Origin: an uncultured Alphaproteobacteria bacterium
GTDB lineage: Bacteria; Pseudomonadota; Alphaproteobacteria; RF32; CAG-239
Assembly: GCA_934255405.1 (NCBI GenBank)
Contig: CAKQNT010000003.1
Coordinates: 62,001-126,000, forward strand
Length of the DNA stretch: 64,000 bases
Direction: 5' to 3'
The translations under genes and the position numbers were made by a program. Below are positions 33,705-41,825 of this stretch, in pieces (the first letter of the stretch is position 1; the number at the start of each line of letters is the position of its first letter). The notes under the pieces were generated by a model, which ran no database searches, had not been told where the DNA came from, and saw only the letters and a list, made by a program, of their open reading frames with translations.

Positions 33705-33890
33705 ATGGCCGTTAGCATCAAAACTGAAAATAGCCGTGCAAAATACCATGACCAAGTTGCCCAAGCTTGGAACCATGAAGGTTTTGTCAGCCGTATGAAC
33801 GGCCGTCTGGAAAAAGTCCGCCAAATGAACAAAAACAATGATAGCACGGTTAATGCTTCCGACGCTAAAAATAAAATTCACACTATGTAA
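33705..33890 (+). CDS. Small unknown protein downstream of rpoH
   Basis: This encodes a 61-residue, hydrophilic and basic protein beginning MAVSIKTENSRAKYHDQVAQ, with no cysteine and no membrane segment. GGAGG at 33694-33698 is 6 bases before the ATG at 33705; an in-frame ATG at 33699 touches the ribosome site and is unlikely. It probably shares the rpoH transcript and is closed by its own terminator. I do not recognise it. Confidence 0.6.
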   Translation: MAVSIKTENSRAKYHDQVAQAWNHEGFVSRMNGRLEKVRQMNKNNDSTVNASDAKNKIHTM

Positions 33891-33907
33891 ATTAATCTAA
33901 AGTTACG

Positions 33908-33935
33908 GCATCTGAAATTATCAGATGCTTTTTTG
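33908..33935 (+). terminator. Terminator after the rpoH unit
   Basis: A perfect 8-base stem (GCATCTGA / TCAGATGC) closes an AATTA loop, with TTTTTTG after it. Confidence 0.8.
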
Positions 33936-33947
33936 TATGTATTGCTC

Positions 33948-34796
33948 ATGAACGATAAACATTCAAAATTATTTGCTTCTGCCGCAGCACGCCTTGCCGC
34001 CGCCGGAGTAGAAAGCTCCGATTATGAGTTGCGCCTGTTGTTAGCCGCGGCCATGGGTGTGGATTCGCTATGCTTAAACGATATTCCAAATGCCGAGCAG
34101 ACGGCATTGTTTGAACAAATGTTGCAAAAAAGACTGCAACACATGCCGGTTGATAAGATTTTGGGACATCGCGGTTTTTATAAATATGACTTTAAGGTTA
34201 ATACAGATGTCTTGTCCCCCCGCCCTGATACCGAAACTTTGCTGGAAGAGGCTCTGGATTGCATCAAAGCCGATGGTGCGGCAACGGTCTTGGAGTTGGG
34301 AGTGGGATCCGGCTGTATCATAACCTCGTTGTTGGCGGAGACCCCGTCTTTGCAGGGAACCGGAGTCGATATCTCGGCGCCGGCTCTGCGTGTGGCGCGG
34401 CAAAACGCCGATATGTTGGGTGTCATGCCGCGGTTAAAATTGCTGAATGCTTCTTGGTTTGATGCTGATTTTTTGAGCTTATTCTCGCAGCGGTTTGATA
34501 TCATCGTTTCTAACCCGCCATATATTCCGAGCGCAGAGATTCCCTCGTTGGAAGAAGATGTCAAAAACTACGACCCGCTGCCGGCTCTGGACGGCGGTTC
34601 CGATGGCTTGGACAGCTATCGTCGGATTGCTGAGTTAGCGCCGCGTTTGCTTACGGAACAGGGGCGAATTTTGCTGGAAGTTGGTGAAAATCAGGCGCAC
34701 GATGTTGCGGCAATATTTGTCGGAGCAGGGCTGAAACTGGCTAAAATCCGCAATGATTTATCCGGCATAGAACGCTGTGTATCCCTAAAAAAATAA
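33948..34796 (+). CDS. prmC: Release factor glutamine methyltransferase
   Basis: PrmC methylates the GGQ glutamine of peptide release factors. The 282 residues have an N-terminal helical domain (1-85), then the SAM-binding fold with VLELGVGSGCII and the catalytic NPPY motif in IIVSNPPYIPSAEI. VLSPRPDTETL is also typical. The ATG at 33948 has no good ribosome site and lies only 13 bases past the T run of the previous terminator, so translation may start from a very short leader or from readthrough. prfA, its usual partner, is not beside it. Confidence 0.92.
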   Translation: MNDKHSKLFASAAARLAAAGVESSDYELRLLLAAAMGVDSLCLNDIPNAEQTALFEQMLQKRLQHMPVDKILGHRGFYKYDFKVNTDVLSPRPDTETLLEEALDCIKADGAATVLELGVGSGCIITSLLAETPSLQGTGVDISAPALRVARQNADMLGVMPRLKLLNASWFDADFLSLFSQRFDIIVSNPPYIPSAEIPSLEEDVKNYDPLPALDGGSDGLDSYRRIAELAPRLLTEQGRILLEVGENQAHDVAAIFVGAGLKLAKIRNDLSGIERCVSLKK

Positions 34797-34955
34797 TTTG
34801 CAATTAAAAAATTATTATGTAATATACCCAATGTTAGCGGCGCTGTGTTTCGTTTTTGTCTGGCGCTGGATATTTTCATCAAAAACAAAGTTTATTTTAA
34901 TCTTTTATATTAACCTGCTCCGCGTATGCTGGAGTTGTATTTGTGGTAAAAATTT

Positions 34956-35498
34956 ATGAAAAAAAATAATAAGTATCGTTCCAATAACAACAATAATAAC
35001 ACCCATATCTTTTCTTTGAACTATAAGTTTGATAGCACCAGTCCGGCCGGCAAATGCAGTGGCACTGCGTTGGACTTGATAAAACGCTACAATGAGCTGG
35101 CCAAAGAGTCTCAAGGCAACGGCAACTATGTTGAGGCAGAGGTTTTTCGCCAATATGCCGAACACTATCGCAAAATTGTTACCGAGATAAATGAGCGCAA
35201 AAATGAAATGAACGATCGCCGATTCCAACAGCAAAATGCCGAACAACCGGCTGTTGAAAGTACTCCGGTTGAAACTGCAGAAGTTTCTGCCGCTGCCAGC
35301 CAGTCTGAGGTCGCGCAAAATCCTGCTCCGGCAGAGGCTGCTCCTGTTGCAGAAGAGCCTGTTGCTGCTCCCAAACGGAGTTTTAAGGTAATCGAAATTC
35401 CGGCCGCGGATTCTGAAAAACCGGTTTCCCGCCGTGGTCGTCCGCGTTTGAGTGCTGACCGCAAACCCAAAACCGAGGCTGCAACTGCCGCACTTTAA
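34956..35498 (+). CDS. DUF4167 protein
   Basis: The 180 residues start with a basic, Asn-rich stretch (KNNKYRSNNNNNN), a feature of this alphaproteobacterial family. The conserved core (about 35-80) reads GTALDLIKRYNELAKES ... AEVFRQYAEHYRKI. The rest is a low-complexity Ala/Pro/Glu tail ending in basic RRGRPRL. The basic ends suggest nucleic acid or ribosome contact, but the function is unknown. Its place between prmC and clpB is conserved in the class. Confidence 0.82.
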   Translation: MKKNNKYRSNNNNNNTHIFSLNYKFDSTSPAGKCSGTALDLIKRYNELAKESQGNGNYVEAEVFRQYAEHYRKIVTEINERKNEMNDRRFQQQNAEQPAVESTPVETAEVSAAASQSEVAQNPAPAEAAPVAEEPVAAPKRSFKVIEIPAADSEKPVSRRGRPRLSADRKPKTEAATAAL

Positions 35499-35515
35499 TT
35501 TTTTCCGAGGCGCAC

Positions 35516-36658
35516 ATGTTTATAATCGCATTTATAATCATCGCAATAGCTTGTTCGGTAATTTCCGTCAAAACTTTGGTCGGATATTCCGATATAAATA
35601 TCGCCAGCAAATTGTTTATTGCCGCATTAGTTATAATCGGGTGGTTTGCCCCGTTGCTGATTTCATGTGCCCAGCATTTTAATTTTTTGCCGCCTAATCT
35701 GTTCAATATATTGTCTTTTACCGGCTATACCTTGTTTGGATTTGGTTTTATTATTTTCTGTTTGCTGATGCTGCGCGATATTATCTGGTATGGCATCTAT
35801 TATTCTGCCCGTCTTGCCGGCATTGACAGCTGGTCGCTCAATCCCAAAAATATCAGTGTTCTTGGTTATGCCAATATTTTGGTAGTTTTGCTGGGGTTTT
35901 CGTTGGGCGGCTATGCTTTGTATGAAGGCGTCAGAATTCCGGATGTCAATTATATCACGGTTACCAGCCCGCTTCTGAACAAAAACCTGCGTTTAGTGCA
36001 GCTTTCTGATACTCATATCAACCGCACCACTCCGCTGACCAGAGTGCGCAAGATTGTAGATTTGGTCAACAACCTCAGTCCTGATGTCATTCTTTTGACC
36101 GGTGATATCGTTGACGACGATTCAACAGTTATTAATGAGCAACTGGCAGTGCTTTCTAACTTGAGCGCGCCTTACGGAGTCTATGCCGTTATTGGCAATC
36201 ATGAATTTATGTATGGCGTATATGCTTGGATGTACCAATACAAGAAACTTGGTTTTAATGTGTTGCTCAATCAGGGCGAAACCGTAGCAAATAATATTTT
36301 TATCTCCGGCATTCCCGATGCGTTTACCGCCATTTCCAGCCCGAATTTAAATATCAACCTTACCAAATCTTTGGAGGGCAGCCACCCCAAGCAATTCCGT
36401 GTTTTGCTCTCTCACACTCCTGAGGTTGTTAACTCTATAAGTAGCTTTAACTACCAGCTGATGCTGGCCGGACACACTCACGGCGGACAAATCTTTCCGT
36501 TCCATCTGTTTGTCAAAAAAGCCAACCAATATTTGAGCGGTGACTATGAGGTCAACGGCATCAAGCTTCACGTGTCACCTGGTGCCGGAACATGGGGACC
36601 GAGTATGCGTTTGTTGGCTCCTTCCGAAATTGCGGTAATCGACCTTGTAAAAAAATAA
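35516..36658 (+). CDS. Membrane-anchored metallophosphoesterase (YaeI-like)
   Basis: The 380 residues start with three or four hydrophobic segments (about 1-140). A calcineurin-type phosphoesterase domain follows from residue 155: LSDTHIN (metal ligands), LLTGDIVDDD, GNHEFMYG and GHTHGGQIFPF. The topology puts the domain outside or at the face of the inner membrane. YaeI relatives act on lipid or nucleotide phosphates; the substrate here is unknown. It begins 17 bases after the DUF4167 gene, likely in the same transcript. Confidence 0.85.
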   Translation: MFIIAFIIIAIACSVISVKTLVGYSDINIASKLFIAALVIIGWFAPLLISCAQHFNFLPPNLFNILSFTGYTLFGFGFIIFCLLMLRDIIWYGIYYSARLAGIDSWSLNPKNISVLGYANILVVLLGFSLGGYALYEGVRIPDVNYITVTSPLLNKNLRLVQLSDTHINRTTPLTRVRKIVDLVNNLSPDVILLTGDIVDDDSTVINEQLAVLSNLSAPYGVYAVIGNHEFMYGVYAWMYQYKKLGFNVLLNQGETVANNIFISGIPDAFTAISSPNLNINLTKSLEGSHPKQFRVLLSHTPEVVNSISSFNYQLMLAGHTHGGQIFPFHLFVKKANQYLSGDYEVNGIKLHVSPGAGTWGPSMRLLAPSEIAVIDLVKK

Positions 36659-36667
36659 CTTCATTGT

Positions 36668-36698
36668 CTTGATTTTATCTTCTTGAGTATCCTATATT
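36668..36698 (+). promoter_or_regulatory. Heat-shock (sigma-32) type promoter for clpB
   Basis: CTTGAT (36668-36673), 17 bases, then CCTATAT (36691-36697) repeats the elements found before rpoH at 32723. ClpB is a classical RpoH target, so the match makes sense. Confidence 0.62.
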
Positions 36699-36719
36699 AA
36701 AAACAGGGAGATGAAAACT

Positions 36720-39329
36720 ATGGATTTTGAAAAACTTACTGCTAAATCAAAAGATATTATAGAACAAGTGATTAAACTGGCGGCTGCGCACAAAAACCAG
36801 TACATCACGCCGTTGCATCTGTTAAAAGTGCTGTTGGATGAAAAAGACGGCACTATTATGAATCTTATCCTCAAATCCGGCGGCAGCACCACCGCAATCA
36901 GGGACAAGTTGGAAACCGCGTTTGCCAAACTTCCGCAAGTTGCCGGTTCGTCAGTGCAGAGTCTGATGAGTCAAGACTTTACGTCGGTTATGATGGCGGC
37001 AGAAAATCTTGCCGATAAGGCCAATGACCAATATGTTACGGTAGAGCGTTTATTGCAGGCTCTGAGTGTCACTGCCGGCAATGATGCTTATGATATTTTG
37101 CTTTCCTCCGGTGTCAATGCCGCCAAACTCAATCAGGCGATTAACGAATATCGCAAAGGACGCTTGGCTGATAGCGAGACTGCCGAAGATAATTTTGAGG
37201 CACTCAAAAAATTCACTATTGATATTACTCAAAAAGCCAAAGAAGGCAAACTTGATCCGGTTATCGGCCGTGAGCACGAAATTCGCCGCACCATTCAGGT
37301 GTTGTCCCGCCGCACCAAAAACAATCCGGTGCTGATAGGCGAACCCGGTGTGGGCAAAACCGCCATTGTAGAAGGTTTGGCTATGCGCATTGTCAACAAT
37401 GATGTTCCGGAAAGTCTGCGCGGCAAGCGGCTGTTGTCGTTGGACTTGGGCGCTTTGATTGCCGGCGCTAAGTTTCGTGGCGAGTTTGAGGAGCGTCTCA
37501 AAGCTGTGCTCAAAGATGTAGAGGCATCTGAAGGCGGCATTATCTTGTTTATTGATGAAATGCATACGTTGGTCGGCGCCGGCGCCTCTGAGGGCTCAAT
37601 GGATGCCTCCAACCTGCTCAAACCGGCTTTGGCACGTGGTGAGTTGCACTGCCTCGGAGCTACAACACTAAACGAATATAAGAAATATGTAGAAAAAGAT
37701 GCGGCTCTGGCACGGCGTTTTCAGGCTGTTTATGTCGGCGAGCCAAATGTTGAGGAAACAATTTCCATCTTGCGTGGCATTAAGGAGAAATTTGAACTCC
37801 ACCATGGTGTTAAAATTTCTGACGGCGCTTTGATTGCCGCAGCAACTTTGTCCAATCGCTATATCAGTGACCGTTTTCTGCCCGACAAGGCTATTGACCT
37901 AATGGATGAGGCTGCAAGTTCATTGCGTATGGCCATCGATTCCAAACCTGAAGAATTAGATGAGTTAGATCGCCGCATTTTACAGCTCAAAATTGAACGC
38001 GAGGGCATCAAGAAAGAGACCGACCCCAAATCTAAGGAGCGCTGTGAGCTGATTGCCTATGAGATTTCCGGATTGGAGGCCAAGGCCAAAACTCTGGAAG
38101 ACAAATGGCGCGAAGAAAAACAGGGTTTGGCAGATTTTACCGGACTTAAAGATCAGCTCGACAAGGCCAGAATAGAGGTTGAAATTGCCAAACGCGAAGG
38201 CAGATTTGAGCGCGCCGGCGAGCTGCAATACAGCGTTATTCCCGAATTGGAGCGCAAGATTAATGCCGCCGAAGAAAAAGCCAAAGAGCACAAAAACAGT
38301 TTTTCAGAAACGGTTACTGAAGAAAACATCGCCAATGTCGTCTCCAAATGGACAGGTATTCCGGTTGACAAAATGCTGGAAGGCGAGCGCGAAAAGCTGC
38401 TACACATGGAAGACTTCTTGTCTAAAAGGGTTATCGGCCAAAAAGAGGCTATTGCCGCGGTGTCTAATGCGGTGCGTCGTTCTCGTGCCGGTATTTCCGA
38501 TGCCCGCCAACCGATTGGCTCGTTTTTATTCTTGGGGCCGACCGGTGTGGGCAAGACCGAACTAAGCAAGGCTTTGGCAGAGTTTCTGTTTAATGACGAG
38601 ACCGCCATGTTGCGTGTAGATATGTCGGAATATATGGAGAAACACGCGGTTGCCCGTCTGATTGGTTCGCCTCCGGGGTACGTTGGCTATGATGAGGGCG
38701 GATATTTAACCGAGGCTGTGCGCCGTCGTCCATATCAGGTGATTTTGTTTGATGAGGTTGAAAAGGCTCATCCTGATGTCTTCAATATCTTGTTACAAGT
38801 GCTTGATGACGGCCGTTTGACTGATGGCAAAGGCCGCACGGTAGATTTCAAGAACACCATTATCATTATGACATCTAACCTCGGATCGGAGATATTGTCC
38901 AGCGCAACCGGTGCCGATGATGGCAAACAAATCCGCGCTAAGGTTATGGAAATTGTTAAAGCCTCGTTCCGTCCGGAATTTATCAACCGTATTGACGAGA
39001 TTACAATTTTCCACAAACTGGACAAGAGCAATATCAAAGACATTGCTCAAATTCAGATTGCCAATATTGAAAAACGCTTGGCTGACCGCAATATTCATCT
39101 TAAGGTCACCGAACCGGCGTTTATCTGGATTGTCAACAATGGTTATGATCCGACTTATGGTGCCCGTCCGCTTAAAAGGCTTTTGAAAAACCAGATAGAA
39201 AACAAACTGGCGCTCAAAATCCTTGATGGCGAAATTGGCGATAATGATACCGCCAGTATCATTGTCAGCAATGGTGCTTTGGATATTGTAAGAGATAAAA
39301 AAGCTAGTGGCGCAGGCAAGCACGTCTAG
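36720..39329 (+). CDS. clpB: Disaggregase chaperone ClpB
   Basis: ClpB is a cytoplasmic hexameric AAA+ chaperone that frees proteins from aggregates with DnaK. The 869 residues have an N-terminal Clp repeat domain (1-145), AAA domain 1 with Walker A GEPGVGKT starting at residue 207, the M-domain coiled coil (about 400-530), and AAA domain 2 with Walker A GPTGVGKT starting at residue 606. The ATG at 36720 (MDFEKLT) is the typical ClpB start and has GGGAG 8 bases upstream. The in-frame ATG at 36711 touches that site and is rejected. Confidence 0.96.
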   Translation: MDFEKLTAKSKDIIEQVIKLAAAHKNQYITPLHLLKVLLDEKDGTIMNLILKSGGSTTAIRDKLETAFAKLPQVAGSSVQSLMSQDFTSVMMAAENLADKANDQYVTVERLLQALSVTAGNDAYDILLSSGVNAAKLNQAINEYRKGRLADSETAEDNFEALKKFTIDITQKAKEGKLDPVIGREHEIRRTIQVLSRRTKNNPVLIGEPGVGKTAIVEGLAMRIVNNDVPESLRGKRLLSLDLGALIAGAKFRGEFEERLKAVLKDVEASEGGIILFIDEMHTLVGAGASEGSMDASNLLKPALARGELHCLGATTLNEYKKYVEKDAALARRFQAVYVGEPNVEETISILRGIKEKFELHHGVKISDGALIAAATLSNRYISDRFLPDKAIDLMDEAASSLRMAIDSKPEELDELDRRILQLKIEREGIKKETDPKSKERCELIAYEISGLEAKAKTLEDKWREEKQGLADFTGLKDQLDKARIEVEIAKREGRFERAGELQYSVIPELERKINAAEEKAKEHKNSFSETVTEENIANVVSKWTGIPVDKMLEGEREKLLHMEDFLSKRVIGQKEAIAAVSNAVRRSRAGISDARQPIGSFLFLGPTGVGKTELSKALAEFLFNDETAMLRVDMSEYMEKHAVARLIGSPPGYVGYDEGGYLTEAVRRRPYQVILFDEVEKAHPDVFNILLQVLDDGRLTDGKGRTVDFKNTIIIMTSNLGSEILSSATGADDGKQIRAKVMEIVKASFRPEFINRIDEITIFHKLDKSNIKDIAQIQIANIEKRLADRNIHLKVTEPAFIWIVNNGYDPTYGARPLKRLLKNQIENKLALKILDGEIGDNDTASIIVSNGALDIVRDKKASGAGKHV

Positions 39330-39356
39330 CTGGTGACTAATACAGATTTGTCGGGC

Positions 39357-39401
39357 TGGCAAAATGCTCATGTACTACTAATGTACACTCCGCTTTCGCC
39401 A
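39357..39401. repeat. Imperfect 45-base inverted repeat after clpB
   Basis: TGGC/GCCA at the outside and TGTAC/GTACA at the inside frame a TACTAAT loop. The sequence ATGCTCATGTAC ... GTACACTCCGC is too ordered for chance, but there is no T run. It could be a regulator site or an RNA processing signal. Confidence 0.5.
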
Positions 39402-39462
39402 CCCTAAAATCTTATTATTCACGCACGCTATCCAAGCTTGCTCAAAATCGTGCAATATAAAG

Positions 39463-39501
39463 AGCTGAAAATTCATTTTTGAATTTTCAGCTTTTGTTTT
39501 T
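39463..39501 (+). terminator. Terminator after clpB
   Basis: A perfect 12-base stem (AGCTGAAAATTC / GAATTTTCAGCT) closes an ATTTTT loop and is followed by TTTGTTTTT. It is 134 bases past the clpB stop. Confidence 0.85.
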
Positions 39502-39559
39502 GTAGCTTTATAACTCATTGTTTTTTTATAAATATCATCTTTAAAATGGCACTATCGAG

Positions 39560-39640
39560 CACCTTCCCCTTGACGGGGGAAGATTTAGATGGGGGTGGCT
39601 AACAGAAAAGAGCAATCCATCTTTATCTCAAGGTAAAAAA
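39560..39640. repeat. Dispersed repeats upstream of the flagellin gene
   Basis: The hairpin repeat CTTCCCC-TTGAC-GGGGAAG (39563-39581) with its GATGGGGGTGG tail is followed by a half copy of the GAGCAATCCATCTTTATCTC block (about 39611-39636). The remaining stretch to the flagellin gene (39641-39744) shows no convincing promoter of sigma-70, sigma-28 or sigma-54 type. Confidence 0.7.
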
Positions 39641-39744
39641 TAACCTGTCAATAGTTGTTGAAAACTAAGCGTTAGCACTGGAAAAAGCGGTCTTTAGGTG
39701 CTATTTAATTTTTGAGAAAGTGTGACAAAAGGAGTAAAGAGAGT

Positions 39745-41811
39745 ATGACCGGAAAGATAAGTTTAACTGCGAGTATGCGCAGTAACTTATTGAGCCTGCA
39801 GAACATCAGCAGGCAGGTTAGCTCTACCCAAAATAAACTCGCCATCGGCAACAAAGTAAATTCCGCCATCGACAATCCCAGTTCATATTACACCGCGCGC
39901 AGTCTCACAAATAGAGCCAATGACTTAGATTCCCTGCTTGACTCAATGGGGCAGGCGGTGAGTACCATCAAAACCGCTTCAACTGCAATCAGCACCGCCG
40001 CAGATTTGATTGAGCAAATGAGCTCAATTGCCCAATCTGCCAGCGAGGTAATGGGCGGCGAGGTGCACAAAATTGATTCCACGATGAGCACGCTGGAAAT
40101 CCAGCAAATCTTAAACCAAGGCGGAATAGTCTCGTTACAAGATGACATCACCCTTACCGACACCTTGAACATCAACATTGCCGGCACCACCATAGTTGGC
40201 AACGGGCACAGTATTACCTATGCCGGCAGTTATGGCTTTAGCGACCCGACAATAAACGGCAAATTGGTTAACAAAGTCGGAGATAGCGCCTTAAACATCG
40301 TTGCAGATGTCAAGATAAGCGGACTAACCATAAATTATTCCAACAGCGCGGCGCAGGGCGCGGCTATCAGCATCGCCGGCGCTAAAGCGGACATAGACAA
40401 TATTACTATAAACGGTACCACAACCGCCAATCGGTTGTACGGCATTCAAGTTTTGAATGGCGGCAAGTTAAGCCTTGATACAACAAAGAATATCAATTTG
40501 GGCGGCGATTATAGTCAAAAACTGGTCAACGGCAATCCCAATCTTTGGGCGGGCAAATATAATACCGATATGATAGTAAATCAGATTGGCGATGATGGCG
40601 CAGCAGCAGCCGCCTGCAAAAACTACACTCCAGACGCCTCACTCACTAATGACGCCGATTTTGGCAAAGGGCAATGGTATTTGCCGAGTATCGGCGAGCT
40701 AACCGATATGTATGGCTATGATTACAGTGCTATGGACATGACGACGGGAGGCGGCACTAGCGGTGCCATAGGCGACAATAAAGCCAAAATTAATGCGGCA
40801 CTTAACGCTTTACAGGATAAAGGTGTTGAGGCTAAGGCATTAACCAATTCTTGGTATTGGTCGTCTTCTGAGAGTACTCATAACGATCCTTGGGCTCTCT
40901 ATCCAAGCCATGGTAATCGTACTTACGGCAATAAGTCTCTTATCGGTTGCATTAGGCCGTGTCAGTTTTTAGAAAATTGCTTGAACACAGCCACCAATTC
41001 AACGCCAAAAATCGGTGATGTGATGTATGCCGATAAAACTTGGGGCTCGGCCGAGGATTATGACGGGAGCAAAAAAGCGGTAGGTATCATCACTAATATA
41101 AGTGAAGATGGCTCCTCAGCGACAATTGTTGCCCTCAAGGACATTGGTACCAGCAAATGGCAAACTAGCGGCTATAAGGACGATCAGGGCAATTACCATG
41201 CTACCGATATCACAGGTATTAATGAATATTATTACTCAACGCAATCACGATTCTTATCTCATGCGATGAATAGCCGTGGTGATATCGCCGTCAGTAATCG
41301 TGAGGTTGAGGCGCTGGACGTATCAACGAGTTCATACGCTAAGCAATATACTACTGCTCTCAACGCTTATGACCAGCTGATTTCCGATAGCAATTATCAG
41401 GGAATAAATCTGATTAAAGGCGATAGCTTAAAAGTTACGTTTAATGAAAACGGCAACCACGCTTATGAGATTAAGGGCACGGATATAAGTTCTGCGGCAT
41501 TAGGTTTAGATGCCGCGCAGTGGGAGACTCTAAGCGACATCAAAGCCAGCATTGAACAATTAAAATCGGCAGTATCAACGTTGCGCAAAGTTGATAGCGA
41601 ATTAGGTAATAACTACAGCATAATCCAAACCCGACAGGACTTTACCGAGAGTCTGATAAATATCCTCACCGAGGGTGCGGATAAATTAACTTTAGCTGAT
41701 ATGAACGAAGAATCCGCCAATATGCTGGCATTGCAAACAAGACAACAGCTGGCGATAAATTCCCTCTCATTAGCTAGTCAAGCCGCACAGGCGGTGATGA
41801 AACTCTTTTAA
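39745..41811 (+). CDS. Flagellin with an inserted DUF1566/Lcl-like module
   Basis: This 688-residue protein is a chimera. Residues 1-105 are a normal flagellin N-terminal domain (SLTASMRSNLLSLQNISRQ, then LAIGNKVNSAIDNPSSYYTA). Residues about 530-688 are a normal C-terminal domain (ILTEGADKLTLADMNEESAN and a terminal LALQTRQQLAINSL...AAQAVMKLF). Between them lies a beta-repeat stretch (about 115-255, with TTIVGNGHSI and VKISGLTINYSN). Then comes one module A (about 262-412: FGKGQWYLPSIGEL, YWSSSE, IRPCQFLENC) and module B (420-470: PKIGDVMYADKTWGSAEDYD). These match the two secreted proteins at 4066 and 16674. The module carries four cysteines, which is unusual for a flagellin. The start at 39745 has an AAAGGAG site. 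The chimera would show the module on the filament surface. No other flagellar gene is in the window. Confidence 0.88.
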   Translation: MTGKISLTASMRSNLLSLQNISRQVSSTQNKLAIGNKVNSAIDNPSSYYTARSLTNRANDLDSLLDSMGQAVSTIKTASTAISTAADLIEQMSSIAQSASEVMGGEVHKIDSTMSTLEIQQILNQGGIVSLQDDITLTDTLNINIAGTTIVGNGHSITYAGSYGFSDPTINGKLVNKVGDSALNIVADVKISGLTINYSNSAAQGAAISIAGAKADIDNITINGTTTANRLYGIQVLNGGKLSLDTTKNINLGGDYSQKLVNGNPNLWAGKYNTDMIVNQIGDDGAAAAACKNYTPDASLTNDADFGKGQWYLPSIGELTDMYGYDYSAMDMTTGGGTSGAIGDNKAKINAALNALQDKGVEAKALTNSWYWSSSESTHNDPWALYPSHGNRTYGNKSLIGCIRPCQFLENCLNTATNSTPKIGDVMYADKTWGSAEDYDGSKKAVGIITNISEDGSSATIVALKDIGTSKWQTSGYKDDQGNYHATDITGINEYYYSTQSRFLSHAMNSRGDIAVSNREVEALDVSTSSYAKQYTTALNAYDQLISDSNYQGINLIKGDSLKVTFNENGNHAYEIKGTDISSAALGLDAAQWETLSDIKASIEQLKSAVSTLRKVDSELGNNYSIIQTRQDFTESLINILTEGADKLTLADMNEESANMLALQTRQQLAINSLSLASQAAQAVMKLF

Positions 41812-41825
41812 AATTTAATGCCATA

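Noticed and set aside
39641..39744. A sigma-28 or sigma-54 promoter for the flagellin gene
   Set aside because: No stretch fits TAAA-N15-GCCGATAA or TGGC-N8-TTGC well enough to report.
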